Below, piece after piece: positions 49,998-60,833 of a DNA stretch of 64,000 bases. This DNA is from Blastomyces gilchristii SLH14081 (Eukaryota; Ascomycota; Eurotiomycetes; Onygenales; Ajellomycetaceae). Within the stretch, counting starts at the first letter, position 1; every line of letters starts with the position of its first letter. The notes below the pieces were generated by a model, which saw only the letters and a list, made by a program, of their open reading frames with translations, searched no databases and had not been told where the DNA came from. Made by a program: the position numbers and the translations under genes. The stretch spans positions 2,429,614 through 2,493,613 of the forward strand of contig NW_003101682.1 in the NCBI RefSeq assembly GCF_000003855.2, written 5' to 3'.

Positions 49998-50703
49998 ATA
50001 TCTCAAAATTCCACATTTTCTGATCTGCTGTCTCAGGTTTCATCTCAGTGATAAGCAGATTAACAAGCTCAGAGAGCAGAACTGTCTTCTAAATGTTCTG
50101 AATTATGAAGTATGTTCAAGATCTGAATAAGATCTTAATTCTCTTCTTCTCTGTTAACTTCTGCTAATTAATTAGAGAATAGAAGTATTATCAAAAATCA
50201 TTATCTCTTAATAAATAAAAAACTTATCAGATTTGACTTCTTTATCTCTTACTTTAATACTCTTTTAATTTTCTTCTACTACTGTTTATTTATAGTAATA
50301 CTCTTCTTCTCTCTCTCTCTCTTTATCTTGAACTCAAATCATTCTTAGAACTTCTTCTGATTTCACTACTACTGTATAAAACTCTTCACTATCTTCTTCT
50401 TTAATCTCTTACAGACAGTGTCATCTGCATTATTTCTATACTTAGTTCAGTCTAAATCTATTAGAAGTGTTACTTAAAATTATTATTATTCTGCTTTCTT
50501 ACAGAGTCTCTTCAAGATATTATAATATGTTTTATAATCTGTCTTCTCTTGCTTAAACATCTTCTTCTTCTCTTTCTTCAATCTGTGACAGTGCTTATAT
50601 GTCTTAGTGATTCACAGAACTGCAGAATATTTAAAGAAAGATAACATGATTAATTTCAGTGAGTGTTAAAGAGAGATAAAAGGCAGAAGAGACAGTCAGA
50701 TAT

Positions 50704-50704
50704 A

Positions 50705-50737
<33 letters not shown>

Positions 50738-50824
50738 TGATAATAATAGTAATAATAGTGATGATAGTGATGATAATAATAATGATGATAATAGTGATAA
50801 TAATGATAATAATGATAATAATAA
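50704..50824. repeat. imperfect (TAA/TGA)n microsatellite
   Basis: About 120 bp of TAA, TGA and TAG triplets. The same repeat occurs inverted at 59177-59294 in the second transposon copy, so it is part of the element. The Tyr/His-only open frame over it is an artefact of the repeat. Confidence 0.9.
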
Positions 50825-51917
50825 AAGAAAGAGTGCATTGAAATATATTACTAATTTATCAAATATAAAGAGATAAAGAAAATATTAATAGCTTTCAGAG
50901 ATATATAGAAACAGCTACAGTATTATATAGTAATATTATCTTTATTCAATATATACACTGTCGATATTCTTTGTATACAGTTATTATATAATCTATATCA
51001 GAGATACATGCAGAAAACAGATCTTTATTATTAGAAAGAATGATTACAATAATTCTCTGTTTTTATATTATAAAGATAAGTTATTCTTATTTCTTTCTTC
51101 TCTCTTTTCTCTTCTTCTTCAACTCATTACTAAGTTCAAACTAGTATGAAAACTATTAAAATACTCTTAGAAATTCTCAAAGTGAATGATATAGACTAAT
51201 CAAATTTTAAATACAGAAGAATTAAATTATATTCAATATTACTAATTATTCATTCTCTCTTAATAAAATCACAGTTATGTCTTTCTCTCTCTCTCTTAAA
51301 TAAAACATAATCTGTGAAAAGTGAGTATCATATCAGATTATAATAATTAACATGACCTCAGTATACAGAGCTGTATACACACAGTATATACTGAACTGAG
51401 AGACTGTATAAATTATAAACTAATAACAGTATCTCAGAGAGAGTTATATAGTATAAGAAAGCTATAACTCTAAGTTATATATATAGAGAGTGAATTATCA
51501 CAGTAAGTATATATATATTATATGAAAGTAACACTTTTTAATAACACTCAGTCTCTGATACTATGAAAATAGAGTCTCTCTGTGAGATCTGTTTTTATCA
51601 GAAGTCAGAAAATCTTATATTTCTCAAAATTATCTTTATATGTTTTATCTATGAAATTAATGAAGAGAATTATCAATTTCAGTATTTTATTCTTAATATT
51701 ATTCAAGTGACAGCAGAGTTCATTCTGATTACACTTTTTAAGTGTATATTTTTTAAATATTCATATTTATACAGATATATACTGATTATTTATTAGATAA
51801 TATTAAGATAATAACTTATCACAGCTGTGTTACTCTCACTATAAGAGATATATAGTTAGTAATGAATATTATAAAGACTCTGAGAAGTGAGTATTTTAAA
51901 GATACTACAGCTCTATA

Positions 51918-52036
51918 ATTTTGATTTTTTTTATTTTCTTTTTTATTTTTTTTTCTTTCTCTTTTTTTTTTCATTCTGATTTTTTCTTATTTTTGTTTTA
52001 TTTTTTGTTTTTTTTTTGTATTTTATATTTTTTTTT
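51918..52036. repeat. T-rich low-complexity tract
   Basis: About 120 bp almost entirely T with scattered A, C and G, near the right end of the DNA transposon. Matched by an A-rich tract at 57540-57682 in the inverted copy. Confidence 0.85.
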
Positions 52037-52407
52037 ATAATTAAAATTATATGAATTATAATCTGTATTCAGAAAAGTAATAATATTTAGTAATACTCTC
52101 TATTGAATTTTCAATAAATGAGTACTATGTTATAATATTATGTAAGTGAGAAGTGATTTCATGATCTCATTTAATACTATTCTCAATAATGAAATCAGAA
52201 TAAAAATGTGACTAAGAATTCAAATATATTCTTTATTCAGAACTAGATTTTTATTTGAAAAGTAAATCTGAGATCTTTAATATTTAAAATAACATGATTT
52301 GAGATCAATGTAATGAATATAAATTATAATCACAAGTAATGCTTTTAGATAATATAATAACTGTAAAGTTTGATTCTGGTCTCAGACATGGTCACATGAT
52401 CAGTGTA

Positions 52408-55400
52408 ATCATGAATATCTAGATGTCTTTTAATAAAATAATAATGTTACAAATCTATCTTTCTTACAAGGTTCAGGAGTGAACCACAGTATCAAGTTGA
52501 AAAAGAGAAATAACAAGAACTCTGAATTATTATAAGACTCTTTTTATAATATGTTCTGAGATGAACTTCTTCTTCTTTGAAAGACACTCAATAATCTGTT
52601 GAATAAAGAATTCATACATGTTAGCAACTCTTCTGCTGCAGTCTCTATTCTCTTTGCAAAGAAACCAGATGAAGAACTATAGTTCTGTGTGAATTGTTAA
52701 GAATTAAATAGATAAACAAAGAAGAACTGTTATTCTTTATCTCTTATTAATGAAACTCTAGCTTGTATTAAACAAGCTCAATAATTTACAAAGTTAGATG
52801 TCATTGCTATGTTTCACAAGATTCACATCACTGAAGAAGATAAGTAACTTACAGTATTCTGAACATGATATGATCTCTTTGAATGAGTAGTCACACTCTT
52901 TGAACTGACTAATGCTCTCAGTATATTTCAGAAGTATATCAACTGAGCACTTCAAGACTTTCTTGATAAATTTGTATCTGTATATCTCAATGACATTCTC
53001 ATCTTCACTGATGAATCCAGAAAAGAATATCAAGAACATGTGTAAAAGATATTACAATGACTACAGAAAGCAGAACTGCTGATAGACATAGATAAGTGTG
53101 ATTTTGAGATTAAAAGTATAAAATATCTAGGCTTTATTATAGAAGCTGGTGAGAAAATCTAAATGAATTCTGAGAAGGTCTCTGCTATTCTTGAATGAGA
53201 GGTCTCATGCACTGTGAAAGATGTACAAAGCTTCATCAGATTTGCTAACTTCTATCAGTGATTTATATGAAACTTCTCAGATATTGCAAGATTACTTACA
53301 GAACTCACTAAGAAAGACTCAGTATTTCAATGATCAGCAGACACTGAAGCTGCATATATATGAATGAAGGAAGATATTCATTAATGCCTCTCTGCTGATA
53401 ACATTAATTTCTGAATGTGAGCAGTATGAAGCCTGATTTCTCTGACTATATCACAGAAGAAGCTATATTGCAATATGATAATGAAGATATCTTACAATCA
53501 TGCATCTTCATGTCTAAGAAACTGAGTTCTGCTGAATGTAACTATGAGATCTATGATAAGAAACTTCTCACAATTGTATACTGTCTAGAAGAATGAGACT
53601 TCAAACTCTGAAGTATCTCTGAATTTGAGATAATTACAGATTATAAGAATCTCAAGCACTTCATAACTATCTGTAAACTTATTAAATAATAGATACAATA
53701 ATTTAAGTTCTTAAGCTGCTTTCATTTTATAATACACTATCATTCTGGCAGTCAGAACTTGATGACAGATACTCTCTCATGATAAGAGCAAGATATGTCA
53801 TCTGATATAACAGATACTCACTGAATGAATTGAGAGTACTGACTCTTGAATCTGAATATATTAGTTGATCAAGATAAAACAGCTCATGACACTATACACA
53901 CTTCTTTAATTAGAATACTCTCTCTCTGAACTGTCACTGACACTGACACTGACACTGATATTAATATCTTGACTTCTTCTGAATCTACACTGAATGAATT
54001 ATGATATATAACAGCTTAAACTGATGAACTTCTTCAAGTGCTCACTGAAGCAGTATATCAAGAAGTACTCTGAGTTCTTTCAGAACTACATATAAGAACT
54101 GACATCTCAGAATACTCAATTGATGATAATAACACTCTGCAGTTTCATAAACAATGTTGAGTCTCTCACTCTAAACTCTTATACACTCAGATAATACAAG
54201 AGATGTATAATTTGTATATAACTGATCACTTAGATTGTGAATAATTATACTGAATGATCTCTCAAGAGTTCTACTAGTCAGAGATATTAAACAGTATCAG
54301 ATATTTCATTTGAAACTGCAACTATTGTTCTTCTATCATCTTGTGAAAGAATTGTAGAAAAGATCTACTGAAATCACTTAATATTTCTGATAGAATCTGA
54401 TGAGATGTGATAATTGACTTCATTATTAATCTTTCTAAGAGTAAGAGTTATAGAAATATTCTGATCATTGTGAATTAATTGAGTAAGAATGTAATATTGA
54501 AACCTTGTAATAAGATGAATACTAAACAAGTGACTAAAGCTTTTCTACAGAGCTCATTCTATCAGATGTATGAATTACTAAGATTCATAGTATCAGATCA
54601 GAGCTGTCAATTTATAAGTACTCTCTGAACAAGAATCTGTCAAGTTCTCAAGATTACACACTGTCTGTCAACTGTCTATCACTCTGAGAGTGATAATATA
54701 TCAGAATAGACAATTCAGACTGTAAAGAATTATCTTCATAAGTTCTGTAATTACTTATAAAATGATTGACATAATCTGCTTTTACACACAGAGATCACTA
54801 TCAATGAATAAGATATTATTTCAACAGATGTAAGCCTGTTCTTTCTTGAACATAGTTATTACATAAAAGTGTTGAATCTTTTAGAGATTACACAGTTCAC
54901 ACTGAATCTCTGCAGTCTGATTCAGATTGTCAATAATATAGTAATAAAGCTCTGAGATGTCTGTGACTGAGCAGAGACCTTCATGACAACTGTGAAACAA
55001 GATCAAGAGAATTAAATCAATATTCATCAAGATCTCACTGAATAATACAAGATAGAAGACTTGATGTGATTGAATCTTAAGAATATACAGATTACATATT
55101 CATCTTGTATACTGAATTACAGTTATATTAAGTATAAAGTGATAGAAGTTCTAGATAGTCATAACTACTGTCTTAACATATCATCAGAGATTTATAATGT
55201 CTTTCACACAAGCTTGCTCTATTACACTGTCACTGATCTGTTCTCTTCTCAACTAACTTTCAACTGACAGCTGCCAGGCATCATAGAAGAAGATAATGAG
55301 CTTGAGTGAGAGATTGAGAATATTCTCAATAAGAGACCTCACAGCCGTGGCTGACAATATCTCATGAAATGAGTCAGATATAATTACTCAACCTGAACTC

Positions 55401-55468
55401 TGAGTTCTGTATTATCTGAAACAGCAGTTCTTGACTGATGAAAACTACTTCTGAAAAGAGGGGACTAA
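52408..55468 (+). pseudogene. RT to chromodomain of gypsy-A3 (right piece)
   Basis: Colinear with gypsy-A2 22656-25697. The RT catalytic segment reads YLNDILIFTD (about 52980). RNase H keeps TDYKNLKHF-like sequence (about 53640). The integrase core lies near 54400-54720. The last domain keeps PHSRGWQYLMKW (about 55340), a chromodomain-type W/Y-rich segment. A TAA at 55466-55468 abuts the LTR, within the purine tract GAAAAGAGGGGACTAA. Non-functional because of multiple stops. Confidence 0.85.
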
Positions 55469-55778
55469 TGTGACGGGCTGTGCCTGATTAATTATATAGA
55501 CTATTCTGTTACACTTCACAGATTTCAACTGCTTCATTCTCAAATGTGTATGCTCTGATTCTCAGTCATTCTCAATCACTGATTCTCAGCTGTTATAAAC
55601 ACATATAGATTCTTCTGCTCTGAAGCTTCACTGTGTACATCATCACATATGTGTATAAATATTCACTTCAATCACTGATTCTCACACTTTCTCTTTCTTT
55701 TCCGTCTCTAATGTTTTTCTCTTTGTTATATAAGACCTATCAATATCATACTGATCTATTTAGCGTAGGCCTCTTACA
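55469..55778 (+). repeat. 3' LTR of gypsy-A3
   Basis: 310 bp, TGTGACGGGCTGTG...GTAGGCCTCTTACA. Matches the 5' LTR at 28416-28725 end to end, and is followed by the second CTTTA. Confidence 0.92.
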
Positions 55779-57176
55779 CTTTATCATGATTTAGAATATG
55801 TAAAAGCTCTCTATCTAGAACATTTATTTAGACATAACTTGATGACTTACATGCATAAGAAATTCAGTCACTTGGAAAGCTCTGAACTTATAGACATACT
55901 TAAATCAAGAGTGTACTGATTAAGCATGGCTGAGAACATTCAGATATACACTTATAAGTGCTTAAATTATCAGATCACAAAAGAATCTAGAAAAGGATTA
56001 CAATATAAGAAAGTATAATATCAGATAAAATGTATAATACAATCATTCAAATAATGAGAGATGAACCTCATAGATATATTACTGAAAATATTAAATGAAA
56101 ATCATTGAATAATTACTGCTATTGACTACACTACTGACTGATCAGTTATGAAAGCAGTTTCAGAGATAATAGAGAAGATGATAATGAAGTTTCTATATAA
56201 TGAGATCTATATCAACTATAAAATACTGTGTAAGATTCTGACTGATAATAATATGAATCTTGTAGAAGAAGTAATGAGGCATTTAATAAGCCAGTTATAG
56301 ATAAGACATTGTAGAACAATATTATATCACTCACAGATGAATGAAAAAGTAAAATACTTGAATAAAATCTTGAGCAATATGCTGATGAAATATCTAGTGA
56401 GCAAGTCTACAAGACTATGAGATGAATATCTCAGATAGATGCTATTAGCCATGTGAATTCAATAGCATGTAGTCTTCAAGTGTTTATCATTCTATCTGTC
56501 GTATGAATTACATTCACACATCTCAGAGAATGCTTTGAAAAAGATGAGAGAGAGAACAGTGATTGCAGATGCATCAGTTGTGAATACAGCAGAAATAATA
56601 GTTGCAGATATAACAGTCACAGACACAGCAGTCACAGACATAGAATCAAGATTGAAAGAGATCAGTTATACACATGCAAAAGCTAATAAGTTACTTCTGA
56701 ATTAAGTAATTCAATCAAAAAGATTACAAGACTCACTAGTTAGGAAACTGAGTCTTAAGATGAAAATATGAGTTCTTATATACAATGAGAGTTCTGAGAA
56801 GTTTCAATCTAGATGATTTGAGCTCTATAAAATACTCAAATCACATTCTCTGAGAATATACACATTGAAAGAATCAGAGGAATGAGTCTTATATAACTTA
56901 ATAAATGATTCACATCTTATAAAGATAAAGATATAAGATCTGAGTGAATTATGATTATTTACAGCACTATCATCAGTATTAAAAAAGAAGAGACTTATAA
57001 TTAAAAAGTCTTATAAAGTAAGAGAAATCATAGACACTTATAAATCAGATAATCTCACTTATTCTAATCTTTCTATAATTATAAGAAAAGAATGAGAAGT
57101 AATGAAGAAATTAGATAAATATCACACTTTAATAAGTAATAAGACTGTAGTCAGTTGTATAATAATGCATCACAGA
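55779..57176 (+). pseudogene. integrase of gypsy-D
   Basis: The frame continues from the 28415 side. The zinc-binding domain is readable (LFRHN ... FSHL ... CLNCQITKESRK, about 55825-55990), supplying the second part of HHCC. The core shows TAIDYTTDWSVMKAV (first D, about 56125-56170), ILTDNN (second D, about 56236) and YHSQMNEKVKYLNKIL (about 56320), where the family has a glutamate and this copy has lysine after damage. The C-terminal tail ...WVLYNLINDSHLIKIK lies near 56880-56930. No chromodomain was recognised before the DNA transposon at 57177. Confidence 0.8.
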
Positions 57177-58698
57177 TAGACTGACTGTATGACTGTATCT
57201 GAGATCAGAATTAAACTTTATAGTTATTATATTACCTAAAAGCATTACTTCTGATCATGATTTGTATTCATTACATTGATTTCAAATCATGTTATTTTAA
57301 ATATTAAATATCTCAGATTTACTTTTTAAATAAAAATCTAGTTCTGAATAAAGAATATATTTGAATTCTTAGTCACATTTTCATTCTGATCTTATTATTG
57401 AGAATCATATTAAATGAGACTATAAAATCACTTCACACTTACATAATATCATATATAGTACTTATTGAAAATTCAATAGAGAATATTATTAAATATTATT
57501 ACTTTTCTGAATACAGATCATAATTTATATAATTTTAATAATAAAAAAAATATAAAATATAAAAAAAAAATAAAAAACAAAAAATAAAATAAAAACAAGA
57601 AAAAATCAGAATGAAAAAAAAAGAGAAAGAAAAAAAAAAAATAAAAAAAAATAAAAAAATAAAAAATAAAAAATAAAAAAATCAAGATTACAGAATTATA
57701 GTACTTTTAAAATACTCACTTCTCTGAGTCTTTATAATATTTATTATCAACTGTGTATCTTTTTTAGTAAGAGTAATACAGCTGTGATAAGTTATTATTT
57801 TAATATTATCTAATAAATAATCAGTATATATCTGTATAAATGTGAATATTTAGAAAATATATATTTAAAAAGTATGATCAGAGTAAACTCTGCTGTCACT
57901 TGAATAATATTATGAATAGAATACTGAAATTAATAATTCTCTTCATTAATTTCATAGACAAGATATATGAAGATAATCTTGAGAAATATAAAATTCTCTA
58001 ACTTCTGACAAAAATGAATCTCACAGAGAGACTCTATTCTCATAATATCAGAGATTGAGTGTTATTAAAAAGTGTTACTTTAATATAATATATATATACT
58101 TACTGTAACAATTCACTCTCTGTATATGTAACTGAGAGTTACAGCTTTCTCACACTGTACAGCTCTTTCTGAGATACTGTTACTGATTTGTAACTTATAC
58201 AGTCTCTCAGTTTAGTATATACTGTGTGTATACAGTTCTGCATAATGAGATTATATTGATTATTATAATCTGATACAATACTCACTTTTCACAGATCATA
58301 TTTTATTTAAGAGAGAAGAGAGAAGATGTGACTGTGATTTTATTAAAAGAGAATGAATAATTAATAATATTAAATATAATTTAATTCTTCTGTATTTAAA
58401 ATTTGATTAATCTATACTCTTCAATTTAAGAGTTTCTAAGAGTGTTTTAATAGTTTTCATATCAGCTTGAACTTAGTAATGAATTGAAGAAGAAGAGAAA
58501 AAAGAGAAGAAAGAAATAAGAATAACTTATCTTTATAATATAAAAATAGAGAATCACTGTAATTATTCTTTCTAGTAATAAAGATCTGTTTACTATATAT
58601 ATTTCTGATATAGATTATATAATAACTGTAGACAAAGAATATCAACAGTGTATGTATTAAATGAAGATAATATTACTATGTAACACTGTAGCTGTTTT

Positions 58699-59077
58699 TT
58701 TTTGCCCCGGTGGCCGAATGGTTAATGCGGCCACCCGGTAGCGCCTTGGCGTGGGAAACCAAGGCGCGTGGGTTCGAAACCCGCAGGGGATACATTAAAT
58801 CTGGAACTCAAGCACCTCAGGTTCCTAATAAATACAGAGGTGTACAAATCGCTCCAATGAATCACTCTATGTTCCTGGGCTGGGAAGTTATTATCGCATG
58901 TATCTAATTGTCACTCCTTTGTATTTTCCTATGTTCTTGTTATCTTGGCGTGGTCTCAACACCTGTATTTCCTCCTGTATAACCAACACTTGACCTGTAT
59001 TTAACATCACGCAAGGACTCATCATAAGCTCCGCTTGCATATGAGTATAATGGAAGAATAATAATAATAATAATAAA
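58699..59077 (+). mobile_element. tRNA-headed SINE with (AAT)n tail
   Basis: A 379-bp non-coding insertion with an exact 14-bp target duplication ACTGTAGCTGTTTT (58685-58698 and 59078-59091). The empty site is seen in copy 1 near 50910. The head (58704-58790) is tRNA-like, the body has no similarity to anything else in the window, and the 3' end is GGAAGAATAATAATAAT, close to the LINE 3' end GAAGAATAATAATAA. CpG and CC/GG sites are intact, in contrast to the surrounding sequence. The 65-residue frame starting at 58710 is not considered a gene. Confidence 0.9.
58703..58791 (+). ncRNA. tRNA-like head of the SINE (pol III promoter)
   Basis: A-box TGGCCGAATGGTTAATGCGG (58711-58730) and an exact B-box GGTTCGAAACC (58771-58781). 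The D-arm GGCC/GGCC and T-arm GTGGG/CCCGC fold. The interval between D- and T-arms is 35 nt, the length of a serine/leucine-type tRNA with long variable arm, and contains the hairpin CGCCTTGG/CCAAGGCG. The acceptor stem pairs only in its middle four bases, so this is a tRNA-derived promoter rather than a functional tRNA. Anticodon not assignable. Confidence 0.8.
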
Positions 59078-60440
59078 ACTGTAGCTGTTTTCATACATCT
59101 CTGAAAACTGTTAATATTTTCTTTATCTCTTTATATTTGATAAGTTAGTAATATATTTCAATATACTCTCTCTTTTATTATCATTATCATTATTATTATC
59201 ATTATTATTATCACTATTATTATCATCATTACTATTACTATCACTATTATCATCATTATTATCATTATTATTATTATTATTACTATTATTATATCATTTC
59301 TGATCATCTCTTCTATCTTCACTTCTCTTCAACACTCACTGAAATCAATTATGTTATTTCTCTTTGAATATTCTATGATTATGCAGATCACTAAGATACG
59401 TGAATACTATTACAGATTAAAGAAAGAGAAGAAGAAAATGTTTAAGTAAAAGAAAATAGATTATAAGATATATTATAATATCTTGAATAGACTCTGTAAG
59501 AAAGTAGAATAATAATAATTTTAAGTAACACTTCTGATAGATTTAGACTGAACTAAGTATAGAAATAATACAGATAACAGTGTCTGTAAGAGATTAAAGA
59601 AGAAGATAGTAAAGAGTCTTATACAGTAGCAGTGAGATCAGAAGAAGTTCTGAGAATAATTTGAGTTTAAGATAAAAAAAGAGAGAGAGAAGAAGAGTGT
59701 TACTATAAATAAATAGTAGTAGAAGAAGATTGAGAGAATATTGAAGTAAGAGATAAAGAAGTTAAAACTGATAAATTTTTTATTTATTAACAGATAATGA
59801 TTTTTAATAATACTTCTATTCTCTAATTGATTAGCAGAAGCTAGTAGAGAAGAAGAGAATTAAGATCTTATTCAGATCTTAAATACACTTCATGATTCAG
59901 AATATTAAGAAGATAGCTCTGCTCTCTGAGCATGTTAATCTGCTTACTACTAAGATGAAATCTGAGACAGCAAATCAGAAAATGCAGGATTTTGAGACAT
60001 AGATTAATCTGACTGAGAAGAAGCAGCAGAAACTCCTCTCTAAAATGATAGTGAAGAGAGATTTTAAGATAATTATTATCTCAGATAAGAAGAAGAAGAA
60101 GAAGAAGAAGAATAAGAAGTGAATTATAGAGAATAATAAGAAGAATAAGAAAGAGAAGAAAGATAATAAGTAGAAAAAGTTTTTTTCTTTTTATATTAGT
60201 TAATTATAAGTTCATAATTATTAATAATTAAAATTGATTTTAAGTTTTCAAAAATTATTATACAAGTTGTAATCAAGTCAGAAATAATATATATATATAT
60301 ATATATTTAACTATCATAATTCATAAATCACTATAATATATAAGTATCAACATTTTTTCAATATTGATATTTATAATATTAATATATTTTTAATGATATT
60401 ATCTAATAATATAATTTAATAAAACTCTCTTTCACACACA

Positions 60441-60480
<40 letters not shown>

Positions 60481-60833
60481 TTCAATTATAGATGTATGCA
60501 GTCAGAGACTATAACATCTACCTGAGAACTTTTAGTTCTCAGGGCTTTTTCTATATCTGTAAAGTTAACTATTATACATTCATCAATTTCAGATATGTAA
60601 AATCAGAAAATTCCAGCCCAGAATACAAAAACTGTTTACAAATTGCAGTGTTTTAACATCTTCTGATACTTTGAAACCATTTGACAATATCATGACAAAA
60701 GAAAAGAGAACACAGTCTTAAAGATAGACACATTAAATAGATAGATAGAAAGAAATTGAAAGAAAAAGATAAAGTAAAGAAAGACTGTAATAAAACAAAT
60801 TATTAAAAGATAGTATATAGCTGTTTTAACAGA

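Larger units (their letters stand above)
30794..52407. mobile_element. large hAT-like DNA transposon, copy 1, with nested insertions
   Basis: Begins TAGACTGGCCGGCG and ends GATCAGTGTA, with an exact 8-bp duplication ATCATGAA on both sides (30786-30793 and 52408-52415). Gypsy-A2 shows the empty site at 22656. The first ~85 bp and the last ~35 bp are those of the MITE family. The length is 21.6 kb, of which 15.8 kb is the inserted gypsy-C; the element itself is about 5.8 kb (30794-34172 plus 50003-52407). An inverted second copy begins at 57177. The 8-bp duplication is typical of hAT (also P and some others). I could not recognise a transposase in the strongly mutated interior, so the superfamily is an inference. 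Confidence 0.88.
50003..52407 (-). pseudogene. DNA transposon interior, right part: Lys/Arg-rich remnant
   Basis: Colinear with the inverted copy 57177-59970. On the minus strand, from about 50600 down to 50003 and then beyond the gypsy-C insertion from 34167 to about 33990, a very basic frame can be followed: it starts near MQITKIREYYYRLKKEKKK and ends with KKQQKLLSKMIVKRDF followed by a lysine run encoded by (AAG)n. Stops are frequent and I recognise no family. The remaining part (50830-52407) has a trinucleotide run, T-rich tracts and no gene. Confidence 0.35.
28416..55778 (+). mobile_element. Ty3/gypsy chromodomain element, gypsy-A copy 3 (split)
   Basis: Third copy of gypsy-A. LTRs at 28416-28725 and 55469-55778, exact target duplication CTTTA (28411-28415 and 55779-55783). 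It is interrupted in pol by the large DNA transposon 30794-52407; removing it gives ~5.74 kb, colinear with gypsy-A2. The left piece (28726-30793) carries gag and protease; the right piece (52408-55468) carries RT to chromodomain. Confidence 0.95.
18228..57176 (+). mobile_element. Ty3/gypsy element gypsy-D, host of most later insertions
   Basis: An old plus-strand gypsy element in pieces: gag at about 18400-20303, more gag/spacer at 26013-27000, protease and RT at 27040-28258, integrase at 55779-57176. The pieces are joined by removing gypsy-A2 (TTCTC duplication), gypsy-A3 (CTTTA duplication), MITE-5 and MITE-6. The order gag - PR - RT - IN is that of Ty3/gypsy. RNase H is not seen between RT (ends ~28258) and integrase, with only about 160 bp left there, so an internal deletion is likely. 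The right end is lost under the second copy of the large DNA transposon, which begins at 57177. Confidence 0.75.

Noticed and set aside
50656..50838. Tyr/His-rich open frame on the minus strand
   Set aside because: Pure translation of a TAA/TGA trinucleotide microsatellite.
30794..52407. A single 21.6-kb giant mobile element with its own cargo genes
   Set aside because: 15.8 kb of it is a separate LTR retrotransposon with its own ATATC duplication, absent from the second copy; the element proper is about 5.8 kb.
58703..58791. Functional tRNA-Ser/Leu gene
   Set aside because: The acceptor stem does not pair fully, no anticodon loop is convincing, and the unit has a SINE body, tail and target duplication.
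58710..58907. 65-codon frame starting in the tRNA-like sequence
   Set aside because: It overlaps the SINE head and its A and B boxes; SINEs are non-coding and there is no motif.
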